Of a stretch of DNA of 64,000 nt, positions 44,010-56,100 are shown piece after piece. A program made the translations under genes and the position numbers. Position 1 is the stretch's first letter. The number at the start of each line of letters is the position of its first letter. The DNA comes from Limnephilus marmoratus (Eukaryota; Arthropoda; Insecta; Trichoptera; Limnephilidae): assembly GCA_917880885.1 (NCBI GenBank), contig OU862928.1, positions 38,118,962 through 38,182,961 of the forward strand, in the 5' to 3' direction. Below the pieces are notes generated by a model. It was not told the origin of the DNA. It saw only the letters and a program-made list of their open reading frames with translations, and did no database searches.

Positions 44010-44558
44010 TTAACCCCTCAGGCTGATTTGTTCGCTTTTAGGAACAACTCTTATAGGTCTCGTAGAAATTGTTATCTCCCTTACTATCAGGGTGAGAAAT
44101 ATGATCTAAACGGTGTTAGAAAGAGAAAACATCATGCTTTAGATTCAAATCTAAAAGTTATTAAAATGAACATCTTTATGGAACCAAAGTTTCCGACCGC
44201 AATATGAAAAAATTTATGAAATTTTGCGAATTTTTTATTCATTATTTTTACATAACACAACAAAAAAGTGAGTTGACAATAAAGTTTACAATACATTTGT
44301 ATAATAAAATATGCATTTTTATTTTTTTTATGTATCACTAATTTTGGTTAGAAAAAACGTAGGGCGAGCCATTTTTAAAACTTTTTTATGTGTCCCTTTA
44401 AAAAAAATTTTATTAAAAAAATGATGTTTATTTTGAAAGCGTACTTCATAAACTTTCAAAAACAGTTTTTTGTTTTCGGATATGTTCAGAAATATTTCAT
44501 TCTATCGCGAAAATATTTTGACCTTCCGACAAAATTTGCTCGAAGCTTGAGGGGTTAA
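44010..44558 (+). mobile_element. TTAA-flanked MITE, family A, complete
   Basis: TTAACCCCTCAGGCTGATTT at the left and CGAAGCTTGAGGGGTTAA at the right. 549 bp, non-coding, AT-rich. It serves as the reference copy for the family. Confidence 0.7.
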
Positions 44559-45789
44559 TAATAAATTTGTCAAATGAACTTGCTTTGAGATATTTAATGA
44601 GGAATTTAATAATAAAATTAATTAAATATAAACAATAATAGTAATTAATTAATAAACATGCAAAGAATGCTTCATATAATGTTATTATAATAATACAATT
44701 TATCTTTTGAAAAAAAATCATGACACAAAATTTTTTTATGAAACGATAAAATTGAGTTTTTGAAAATTACACTGATGCATATCATCTCACTAGAATGTTT
44801 TCTGTTGGATGACCATAACCACTGGAGAGCTTTTTTGCCACAATATGGCACTATGTAAAATACCTCGGATTGCTTTGCTGCCAATTTTGGCAAATTTTCC
44901 CTTATTTGTAAGTAATTAAGTAGAAGTTTACCATTTTATAATATTTTTTTTATAAATCCTACGAATATGTGATAATCGACAAAAGGTAGGTGAATTCATT
45001 GGACTATAATCAGTTTGTATGTCTTCATATTAAAATTCAGAGGTATGATTTTTTTTAACGTGGGTGGAAAATTTTCAAAATGATAACCAAAAAATTTTGA
45101 TCAATCCGAGAAAAAAATTTTCAAATTGCGCTGTACTTCAGTGGCTTAAACATGTCGGTTGGTTTGAATCTAGTAAAGATGCAAAATGTAATACAAACGC
45201 CTATAAATAAATGGAGGTAGTTTTATTTTTAATTTAAAGCTAATCTGATTGGAATAAAATACGGAAAAAAAACCTAAGTGATTACTGTAAAGGAATTGAA
45301 ATTAATTACAAATTATATTTAAAAGAAAAACATGCAAAAAAACAAGCTTTCGTAATAATTAAATAAAAAAATTATTAATAAATAAGAAAGTGTTTTTTTT
45401 TCTCTTCCAAAACCATAATATACAGAAATGTATTTTTTTTAATATTAAAAACCACTTTTTATAAAAATCACTGATGAGATTATCCGATAGAAACGTGTAA
45501 GCTCTATTTTAGCTTAGTTCGAACATCGGAATTTTTTTGTAGAACCGATAAATAATTTCATTGAACTGTCTCGAAGGAGCTAAGAGCCGAAACGTCTTAT
45601 GTAAATAAGGATATCACGCTTCTAGGGATGTTCTCTTCAGTGATTAAAACATAAATGCGCATCAAGTGTGTTGTTTCCCGTTAAAAATATGTAATCTCAA
45701 TCATTTTCATCACGCAAAGAATCCAGGAAAATTATTATATCATAGTTGTCATCAAGCAATCAAAAACCATATGGTTTTTTTTTTTTCAT
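44559..45789. other. No gene recognised
   Basis: Very AT-rich. About 45558-45585 (GAAGGAGCTAAGAGCCGAAACG) weakly resembles the hammerhead-like terminal-repeat cores. Confidence 0.35.
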
Positions 45790-45978
45790 CTAATACATAC
45801 ATTTATTCATCTTGAAGTGTGACATATACTGGTGTACATCCCTAACGGTGACACCGTACATATAGAATAGAGACACGGGCATGTCCGTTGAGTTGGCAAT
45901 CATCTTAACCATTTCACTCAAGTCATTATTTCTCACCAATAAAACATAAGGCCGCGTCATTACAAGCTCTCGTTGCAA
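45790..45978 (-). CDS. Small unrecognised ORF, 56-62 residues
   Basis: The first ATG is at 45960 (MTRPYVLLVRNNDLSEMVK) and the stop is at 45790. An upstream TTG would add six codons. The composition is protein-like (mixed hydrophobic and charged residues, no low complexity) and I see no repeat copy in the window. It lies about 710 bp downstream of the Kelch gene stop on the same strand, with a minus-strand AATAAA-type hexamer overlapping its 3' end. I do not recognise the family. It could be a short gene, an exon of another gene, or a relic of a retrocopy. Confidence 0.35.
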   Translation of the reverse strand: MQRELVMTRPYVLLVRNNDLSEMVKMIANSTDMPVSLFYMYGVTVRDVHQYMSHFKMNKCMY

Positions 45979-46272
45979 ACGACGACCGGCGCCATTTTGA
46001 ATTTTTCACATGTAAAAGCTCCGAGGCAAACAGCGTTAAAATCAAATGCTTTCAACATTGCACGGTGAAAACAGTGCTCATCGTTATATCAATATTTTAC
46101 TTAGCATTTAAAGGCCCGTTAATCTATTCTATACGTTATTAAACACTAGCTGGGGTACCGGCCTTCGCTCAGGGAGTCGATATGAGATTGAACTGACGTT
46201 CCAACCGACGACGGATCTTGTTTTATATACCCCTGCCAATGGGTAGCCCCACCCATGCAAAAAAGAGAGTGA

Positions 46273-46312
46273 GTCCCAGATCATTGTGGAATGTTCCACA
46301 ATGATCTGGGAC
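46273..46312. other. 40-nt perfect palindrome
   Basis: GTCCCAGATCATTGTGGAA, TG, then the exact 19-base complement. The centre GGAATGTTCC is itself an inverted HSE pair. Immediately precedes the pentamer array. Confidence 0.8.
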
Positions 46313-46372
46313 GTTCCCGAACGTTCCAGACTATTCTCGATTGCTCTCGAATGTTCTTGAAAATTTCCAGAG
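46308..46372 (+). promoter_or_regulatory. Array of heat-shock-element pentamers
   Basis: Consecutive five-base units from 46313: GTTCC CGAAC GTTCC AGACT then ATTCT CGATT GCTCT CGAAT then GTTCT TGAAA ATTTC CAGAG. They alternate nTTCn and nGAAn in strict 5-bp phase, most with perfect cores. HSF binds three or more such alternating units. Function here is unproven. Confidence 0.5.
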
Positions 46373-46691
46373 GGCGAAACTTCCAGCCCTCATATCTTCA
46401 AAAGCATGTCCTTCAGATAAAAATGGGAACCTTCTTCATGGATGGGGGATAGAGAGCTACCACATCACATAACTCCCTTGATCGTACCGGGACTCATTTC
46501 CGAGTTTTAGCGGCACTCACATTGCAGTCCACCTTCTTTTATAATATATAATATTGATGATGAAAAATAAAGATATTCCACGTAAATTTAAAACACAATC
46601 TCGTACCCTCTTAATAAATCATTTTCACAACATACAATCGATCACAATATAATTTTATACTATCGTTTAGAAACGGTTAAAAATACAATGG

Positions 46692-47158
46692 TTATTCGCA
46701 GATTACGACGGCAGAGTCACCGTTACTTTTCCTTTCCGCTTCGGACTTGCTCAGACCGTTTGAGTCTCCATTGAGGACCTTCACTTCTTCTGGATAGATC
46801 TTGACTTCGTCTCCGTTGAGAATTTTGACTTGGTCCGGGTAGATTTTGACCTCGTCTCCGATGCTGAGGACCTCATCGAGGATTTTCTTTTGTTTTTCAG
46901 CGTTGGTTCGATTTCTCTGTCGCTCCGCGTCCCCATTGTGGTCGACGTTCTTGTCCATAGGACTCCGTGAGAGGCCGTTGGTAGTGGCTTGACGGTTGAT
47001 GATGCTGAGTGCTGCCATGGTGCTGGCGATGGATTGGTCCCCTCTAGGGGGGGAGGTGCCGCGCTCCAGAGAGGGCTGCGAGGGGAAGGGGGTGGTGAAG
47101 GAGGTCCACTCCTCCATGCCGTCGGCTAGGTACTCAATTGAGGATAGGAACACCTTGC
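46692..47158 (-). CDS. IVNS1ABP: IVNS1ABP-like last exon (blade 6 end, C-terminal extension, stop)
   Basis: KVFLSSIEYLADGMEEW closes the propeller. A hydrophilic, probably disordered tail of about 135 residues follows, rich in Ser, Asn, Lys and Glu. It contains two consecutive copies of GDEVKIYPxxVKxLN (46859-46815 and 46814-46770). The stop TAA is at 46692-46694 after AVVICE. Reading is continuous and GC-richer than its surroundings, so the extension looks genuinely coded. Confidence 0.87.
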
Positions 47159-50100
47159 CTGTAACAAATAATATACTTATTAGGTATGTATTATATACAG
47201 CGAAATCTAGATCAATCGTTCCTCAATAATTATTTTCCCGTATCTGTTGTTTATTTATTCCAGTCCCGAAATAACTTCTTACAAAACTAGAAAAACAGAT
47301 TGCACAGATCGTTTAAAGCAGGCCTGGCCAACCCAAATTGCACCACGGGCCGCATTGATGATCTTGCATTTTCAAAAAGTCACAAAGGTTACCGATTTTT
47401 GTCTGTAGTCTCAACTGGGGAAACTGATACATATTCTGTTACTCACAAATCACGGACATGAGGATGGTTTTTTTCCGCTGTGAGTCAGTATGTGAATATT
47501 TAAATTAGACTTTTGTGTACATGAATATTTACAGTTGGAACAAAAGAGTAGTTTTTCTTCAATGTGAGTCCAGCATGTGCCTCTTAAACTGGACTTTTCT
47601 GAGTACGAATAGCTGCAATCGGGACATGATAATGATTTTGCCACTGTGAGTCAGTAGAGTCTGTCAAATAAGAGTAGAAAAAATAAAAACTGGAACTACG
47701 AAATTTGTAGGCTGGCAATACCAATTTACCTGTCAAATATTCTTTTGAAGTGCAATGACACTGATGACACAGAACACTGTATATACATTTAAAATTACTT
47801 TTTTTGTTCTTAAAAAAAAAAATCGAAGAAGCACTGCTGTTAAGGTACCTACTTAATGACATAAATTTGATTAAATTGTGTTTTACAAAGTGATTAACTT
47901 TCATTTAAATTAACCAAAATTTGAATTTAACAGTAGGTAGAAAGGAAGAATCATCAACGGCGAGTTTAGTTACACTACTTTTAGATCTGAAAGAGTTAAA
48001 TATATTCAGATCTAAAATTAGAGACATGATCTGAAGCCTGGACAACGCTAGTAGATACTTAAGCTAATATTAAATAAATGTGAGCTGTGAACAATTTCTA
48101 AAGTGTGCTTTATATTTTATTACAAAATCGTTATTCTTCATTATGTTAACACACAATTGCAAAGATATAATAACAATATACTTATATGCAATTCCAAAGA
48201 TATTCAAATACAGAAGAGATATGCTATGGTGTCCGCGCAACTGTCGCCGGACTACGCGCTAATTAGCGTAGTTTTCATACAAAAAGAATTTGTTCATTTC
48301 GTTGATTTTTTGAAAATGTGCATTAATATTGGTTAACAATATATTTTGAATAAGGAAAGAATTCGTTCATTTAGTTTAACATTCGTTTGGTTTATTCGTT
48401 AATTATTTGTTCTTTTAGTTTATTTGTTAACCCCTCAGCAACGTAAGCAAGTATACTCGTTAAAATAACGATAGCAGTCAAGTACAATAAGCGTGTTTAC
48501 TCGTCAATGCGTGTGTCTCCATAGAAACCGTTATAACTCCGTTATTGTTTTAGTTACATCCGTAAAATAAAAAGTGAAAGGTCGATAGTGAATCATGCTG
48601 CACATCTCTATTCAAGTTGTCCATAGAAATACCTAAAAAGAAAATTCTGTCAGACGCGCAGTCTGACAGATAATTTATCCCGCCAAATTTCCCACGGGCG
48701 GGTCGCCCGCTCCCGACATTGTTAATTTTTATTAAACATTTTTATATGAAATGATTGAAAAGTGAGGTGACAAAAATATTTATTACACATTTATACAATA
48801 GAATAAGTATTGTTGTTTACATAATCTGTGATTTTAGTACCGTTTTTACATAAATACATCACGTGAGTCATTTTGACATTTTTTTAATGTTTGCATCTAA
48901 ATTTTAATATTTACAAATATTAATATTTATTTATAATATAATAATTCGAAAGCTTATTTTGTAACCTGTCTAAAACAGTTATTACTATTAACGTTCTACG
49001 TGCTACGTTCAGAAATGTTTCATTTATAGAGCATTAATTGTGAAACGGTAATAACACAAAGTTTTCGTAAAATGTCATTTCGTTTAAGACATTTAAAGTG
49101 CAAATTGGCGATTTTCTGAGGGGTTAATTGGTAAACAATATCGGCGACACCCGGAAGCGCAGATCCACATAGTAAAAACAGCAGATAGCACATCTACTTA
49201 TATTCCAATATCTTTGTGCAATTCTAATTTTGAGATCAGTGGAATGAAAAAAAATTTAAAAAAAAAAATCACTTTTATGCCATTTTAATAAAAATGTTGG
49301 TTACATGGCTTTAGATTATAACCATGATTATATTTTTAGTATTGCCATTTGTACAACAGTGGCGCCCTCCTATGTTTTCTACTCTTATTTGACAGACTGT
49401 ATGTGACTATTTAAATTAGACTTTTGTGTACATGAAAAGTTACAGTTGGAACACGAGAATGGTTTTTCTCTACTGTGAGTCAGTGTGTACCCCTTTGGAA
49501 CTGGAACTGAAAGCTGGAACCGAGTCAATAGCCCATTCCGAAAACAGGCCATCTATATGGCATCCATAGATGACACACTGATATACAGTGCTACACGTAT
49601 AAGTTGGCGAAAAAGGAGGGTGCTGTCATCTATGACATAACGATAGTAGGTGTGGTTGCCAGATTAAAATATAAAGATATAGAGGGTTAGTTCATGTTTG
49701 CACCACCACCAACTTATACTATAATACTAGCTTTTGCCCGTTGGAGGCAACTAACGGGTATTATACACTAAGCGATTTGACGTGTGAATGTGAAGAGGAA
49801 CGTATATGAAGGAAAAAACGATGTTTGAATGTGGATAAACCGAGGAGTGTGCGCCTATAAAGGGCATAGGTAGTCGACTGCTCAATATTCGTACGCCCGC
49901 TCTCATACTATAATATCGTGACAGTCGTCCAGTACAGATTTTGAATATTAGTATAGCAGTACATCGTCGTTACAAGTGGACTGCGACTTCTCGGTGGGCA
50001 TTATTATGTGCGGGAACGATAAACCAGCTGAATCATACATTTTATTGTGTAATTATAGGAACGATCGAGGGCTGCACCTAACCTAAAGCTGCGGGTTGGT

Positions 50101-53100
50101 CGGCGCTGCTTTGAAGCCAGCAGTTTTTTTTCTACATATTTTACTGGATCAATCGTTTTTCAAAATACACTTAAACATAGATAACTATTTATCATAGCTA
50201 AATGCATGACACAGGAAGAGCCCCTGTGCAGGCTAGCTTGGTGACAATGTTTGTAGTTTTACCTGAATATCCTCCCACTGCGTAGAGTCTGTCTCCCAGG
50301 GCTGCAAGGCCCAGTCCGGCGCGGGGCTCACGCAGGGGTGGGCCGGGCTCCCAGCCGGCGCCCCCAGCCGCAAGCAGCTCCACGCTGCGCAGAGAGTGCT
50401 GTCCGTCCGAGCCCCCGGCGCAGGCTAGCTTGTTGGCCCAGGCTGTCACGCCGCAGCCTCTACGAGCCACCGATAGACTGGGACCTGGAACAATCATCAC
50501 ATCAACATTATTTTACAATAATAATAACAACAAATGTGTTAACTTTAAAGCACCGTTTGTTGACTGATTTAATCATGTCAAGGAAGTTTACATCCCAGTG
50601 ATGATGGTTGGTCGGGTGATGGATAGATAACTTACCAAAGTGCCAGTCTCCAGGTTCGGAGGTATTGGAGGGATTGAGGTCGGAGAAGAGCTCGGTGGTA
50701 GCGAGGCAGTGCCACGCGTTGCAGCCCCCCACAGCCCACAGGGCTCCGCCCCACACGCACACTCCCGCTTGATAGCGACCTGAACAAACAAACAAACACA
50801 CAATTAGCTTTATAATAATCAAGCAAAGACAAAAATAAACTTAACCGGTCACAGGCCGGAGACGCGCCGGCGCGCGCGTCATATGCGCATGCGCGAGAAA
50901 ATAATTCAAAAATTGAATAATATTGTCGGCGAAAAACTTTTGGTCTGCGATTTTGGCCCTTCTATGTACATAATTTGTATGAAGAACAGTGTTAGAATCG
51001 CTTGCGCCATCATTACTCTAGGTGGTGCTAAAAGTTTCATTCACCTAGTCACCCTGGAATATTTTTAAAACAATTTCTTCCATGACAATGCGCTGTCATA
51101 AATTCATAAATTGCCGCGAATTTAACGGTCACAATAAATGAGTGTATCGCGAATAAAACATCGTAAAACCTATTAATTTACGTAATAAATGCAAGTAATG
51201 TTGTTTTGGTAGATAGTTTATTGTGTTGTGAACGTTTTTCAAGTCAATAAAATATACAGTAGCTCAAAATTAATCAACAAAACATTCAATTCAAAGTTCA
51301 AAATGGTGCTTTTTTAGTGTTTTTTTGTGAAGTTTCGCGAATTTCCGCCAAATGGCATGGCCTGTGACCGGTTAATATATAATAATTAGTGTCCAACCGA
51401 AACAGGACTTTCTAAACAGGAAGAAACCGAATATTCGGTAGCTGTTTCAGTTTCGGCCGAAACCGAAACATTTTTAGACATGTTAAAAATGTTTACTGAA
51501 ATTTGGCTAATTTTTTACATTTCTGCAAACAGTTAATATGTGTTAAATGAAATAAAAATAAAAAAAAACGATAATTGAAGAATGTGAATTTTTTTTTTTT
51601 TATATTACTAAAATTTAACAAACATGTTAACTACTTCTTGGAACAAAAATTTATCAATAATCTACACTTTTGCACATCGTCGTTGCGCCTGCAAAATCCG
51701 ACAAACGTTTTTTTTTGCAAAATCGGTTTTTTACGCTTTGTGATAGAACGAGACATGGCGGATAGGCCTGTAAAACATGTTTTCTAATATTATAGCTAGT
51801 TTAGAAAACTGCAAATTCAGCTATGTATTTTCGCTTAAAAAATGGCTTTCAAAATACTCTATGAAGATTCTTTCACATATCGCATTTTGAACTAAAGTAA
51901 AACACTTAATATTGCGCCAGTTAATGACACATGGCGGATTTTGCACTGGATTTTGCACATCTTGGTTCAGAACGCACATATTACAAGTCACGTGTCTGGA
52001 CAGTGGACAGTTAGGCAGTCTTGTTATGATATTCAGTCTTGGTGCACGTGCCAGCGGATTATTTACATTCATCAAAAATTAATATTTAAGCTTTTAAAAC
52101 AGTGTGAAATTACATTTCAGTGCACGTGCACTCAGCGCACAATAATTTATACATTTGGACATTATTTCTGAAACAGTTTTGGAGAAAGACGTGGGGAATG
52201 TATCCCCAGTTGTAATCTTGACCATGAATAATGATGCTGACAGCATACTCAACCCTGAAACGGGACTGTTTGAATGAGTTGCACTTTCAAATTCTAACGA
52301 AAAATGTGATGATGATCAACTGGGCACAAATAATCATAGGTTTATTTTGAATCACGAAACGGGACAATTCGAATGCTATGATGTTAACTCTAATTCTGAA
52401 GACGATCTGTTGACTAATGTACTGAACATAAAGGACAAACGAAAATTGAATAAAAATTTACGAATCCTGTGGAAAAAATATAGCGGTATTAAACGAGTAA
52501 GTGGACGTACAATTTTACGTTAAAAGGGCTCAAAGAAAAATAAAAGAAACACCATGCAATCATCATGGCTTGAATTTATCCAATAGATCTTTTCTATGCG
52601 GATTGGTTAATGAACAAGCTTGTCTAGACGTGTTTAAATATTTCTGGAGCTTGTCAACATGGGAAGCTGAGAAAGCCTATATTTTCGGACTTGTAAATAT
52701 CCGAAGAGTACTTAAGAGGCGACAACGGCGACAGCAATTAAAAGGTAGAAGTGCTTGGAAGCCCAAAATTGGGGTCGACTGCTCCTTACCCAAGCTTATT
52801 GGTGAAAAAGTTAGAGTTTGCAGAGAGTTTTTCAACGCCACATTATGTATTACGAAAGATACGTTTGCTCAATGGATATCATCAACACAGATTGATAACG
52901 AAGATGAGACTCAAACAGCCGGGAAACAAAAGATCAGAGTTCCTCAGTCTTTGAGGTCAGATTCCGTTAAAAAACGGTTGGACCATTATTGCCGCTCGAC
53001 TAGTTTAAGAACATACGTGGAGGATTCTTTTAAATCTAAAACAAAAATGCATAAAATTTACAAGTCGTGGTGTTCAGAAAACGACATAACTTGCGTCCAA

Positions 53101-56100
53101 AGAAAGAAATTCTGTGATATTTTAGAAAGTAACAAAATATCTACGAGTATATTTAAACCACGCAAGGATCAATGCGACACATGCGTGTCCCATAAACAGG
53201 GAAATCTAAGTGAAGAAGAATACCAAATTCACATTAATAAGAAAAATGAGGCAAGAGATGCAAAGAAGCTGGCTAATGCATCCTGCTCTGATCAACATTT
53301 AGTAGTAACAATGGACCTTCAGAGCACACAGCTTTGTCCGAAACTTTTAGTATCTTCTCAATATTATAAGCCAAAAATTCAGTTACACGACTTTACCATT
53401 TATAAAAACAACACGAAAGATGTTTTTCTGTACTTTTGGCATGAAGGCGATGGAGGTGTTTCAGCAAATGAGTTTGTTTCTTGTATAATCGATTTTATAG
53501 AAGGAGAAATTAGAAAGGGATTCAAAAAAATTACTTTGATATCGGACGGCTGCGCTCACCAAAAACAAAAATAAATTCCTCAGCAGTGCTCTGGCAGATA
53601 TATCGAAGAATATTAATATAGAAATAGAACAACTCATATTAGAAAAAGGACACACAATGATGAAGGTGGATAGCGTCCACTCGACATTGGAAAAGCTTTG
53701 TACTCCTCCATTATACTCCCCAATGGATTATGTGGACCGAATGAGGAAAGCTAGACCTTCCAAACCTTATGTTATTAAGTATCTTGATGAAAGTTTTTTA
53801 AGGCTTACGATACACTCCCCAGTAATTACTGCACTATTCGTCCAGGCAAAAAGGTTGGAGATCCTACAGTTACCCAGCTCAGGGGGCTGCTGTACAAACA
53901 GGGTGAGGTTATGTACAAACTCCGACACATTGATAACTGGACACTTCTGCCTCAAAGGAGGAAGCAAGATTTATACACAACACCAAAACCATTGTATACA
54001 GAACAGAAAAAAATGATATGTCTAAGTTTGAGGAATTACAATCCTTAAAGTTATATATGCATCGAGATTATCATTCATTTTACGATAATCTTAAACACTG
54101 ATTTTGTTGATTACTATCATACCTTCTATTTTTATAATATTTTAAAGATCTCAATAGTTATTAGACTAATGTTCAGTTTACTAGCAGGAGTTATCATTGT
54201 TTATTTACATAACTGAGAAGTTATTTGTTTTGTTTAAAAGATGTAATTATTGTGATTGTATTATTGTTCAATAATGTTTGGTTTGTAATAAGTATAATAC
54301 TAGTTACTATCTACTTGATTTTATTCTTCCAATAAATAAAATGTAATAATCTCGAACAGTGGTTTGATAGATTACATTATGTACCTTATATTTTTATAAA
54401 ATTTTACAGATCTCAATAGTTATTAGTTATTAGACCAGCAGGAGTTATCATTGTTTATTACATAACTGATATGTTATTTGTTTTGTTAAAATGTTGTAAT
54501 TATTATGATTGTATTAATGTTGAATAACGTTTGGTTTGTAATAGATATAATACTAGTTACTACAATCTACTTGATTTTATTCTTTCAATAAATAAAATGT
54601 AATAATCTCGAATAGTGCTTTGGTAGATTACTTACTTGGTTTCTGCTTTTTATAAAATTTTAAAGATTTCAATAGTTATTAGACCAGCAGGCGTTATCAT
54701 CGTTTATTGATATAACTGAGATGTTATTTATTTTGTTTAAAGTTGTATTTATTATGATTGTATTATTGCTGAATATTGTTTGGTTTGTAATAAGTAGGTA
54801 TAATACTAATGACTCTCTACTTGTTCATCTTCCTTTAATAAATAAAATATAATAATCTCAAATACCGATTTTGTTAATAACTTAGGTACTTTTCATTTTT
54901 ATAAAATTTTAACGATCTGTATAGTTATAAGACAAATGTTTAATTTGCTAGCAGGCGTTATCATTGTTTATTTATGCAACTAAAATGTTAATTTGTTTTG
55001 TTAAAATGTTGAGATTAATTTAAAATGATTGTATTATTGCTCAATAATGTTTAGTTTGTAATAGGTATAATACTGCTATCTACTTGATTTTATTCTTTCA
55101 ATAAATAAAATTTAACGTGTAATAAACTTGTTTTCCAATCTTACTGAAAATATTTTTAGTTCACCTTCACTCGATAATTACTAATTTAAAAGTAAACTTT
55201 CAGCTGGGAAAGATAAAGATTCGTTAGAAATAGGCTATTGGTTTGTTAAAAATGCTTTACTCATACGTTAGTACATTTAAATTATACGCAATTAAAGAAT
55301 TAATATCATTTCTAACTAAATGCAAAATCCATTATGTCTAAAATATACATACAAAAAAAAATCCGCTATATGCTGCTTCTAACACAAAGCGGATTTAAAG
55401 ACCCATACAAAATCAGCTATGTGTCATTTATTCACAAAAACAAATATTACTACTAAAGTATTAATTATTTAATTGTAAAATATCATTTATACAAAATCCG
55501 ACGTAAAGATCTAATTTTCTGTTTATTTGGATTGTAAAAAATGCGAGCCATTGGTAAATAAATCAGTTTTTTCCTTCTCCTGAAAAGTTACGTTTTTTAA
55601 CATAGCGGATTTTGCATGCACAGCGACGACATTATAAAGGGAGGACCTCATTAATTGAGTATTTTCATTTAAAATCTGCCGAAACCGAAACCTATGCCGA
55701 AATTAGATTTTTTTGCCGAAACTTGTCGAAACCGAAACCGAACCTTCGGTCGGTCACTAACACAATACGACTAAAGAATCTCACAAGGAAAAGTGTTATC
55801 GTGTTATTTTTTAGGGTATAATGCAGTGTTTACAACGCTTCCTCTTGCTTTAGCCAACATTTAAGACAGCCCTGCATCATATGAAGGGGTTCCATGACAG
55901 TTGATCCGCCGACAGTTGGGCCCCCGGCGTACTTACATATATACAATGCGCAGTCGATTCAGGGAAAATACGGTATACCTAATTACACAAAATATAACTA
56001 AGTGACAGAGAGGATCTCCGCCGAATAACAAAAGCATAAAACGTACTTTCATTCAAATGCATCAAGAAAAAATCTACTTCTCTGTATACTTCTGTGTGTA

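Larger units (their letters stand above)
46146..46550 (+). repeat. Repeat containing a palindrome and heat-shock-element array
   Basis: Starts CTAGCTGGGGTACCGGCCTT and ends in TTATAATATATAATATT, the layout of the other AGCTGG-type repeats. It lies 140-550 bp downstream of the Kelch gene stop codon, so it is in or near that 3' UTR. Confidence 0.5.
51677..55630 (+). mobile_element. DNA transposon, about 4 kb, with imperfect terminal inverted repeats
   Basis: Ends TCGTCGTTGCGCCTGCAAAA (51677) and, read inward from 55629, TCGTCGCTGTGCATGCAAAA, both continuing into TCCG. Subterminal copies of the CAAAATCCGCTATG-type motif recur at about 51757, 51815, 51932, 55361, 55387, 55408, 55495 and 55598 in both orientations. 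It encloses the broken transposase 52224-54101 and a four-fold tandem repeat. No clear target duplication was found. Confidence 0.65.
51390..55765. mobile_element. Outer element ends rich in CCGAAAC, enclosing the DNA transposon
   Basis: The left edge TAGTGTCCAACCGAAAC (51390) and right edge, read inward from 55760, TAGTGACCGACCGAAGG are inverted relative to each other. Both are followed by several CCGAAAC units. The TAGTG start recalls hAT ends, but no 8-bp duplication is visible. Confidence 0.4.
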
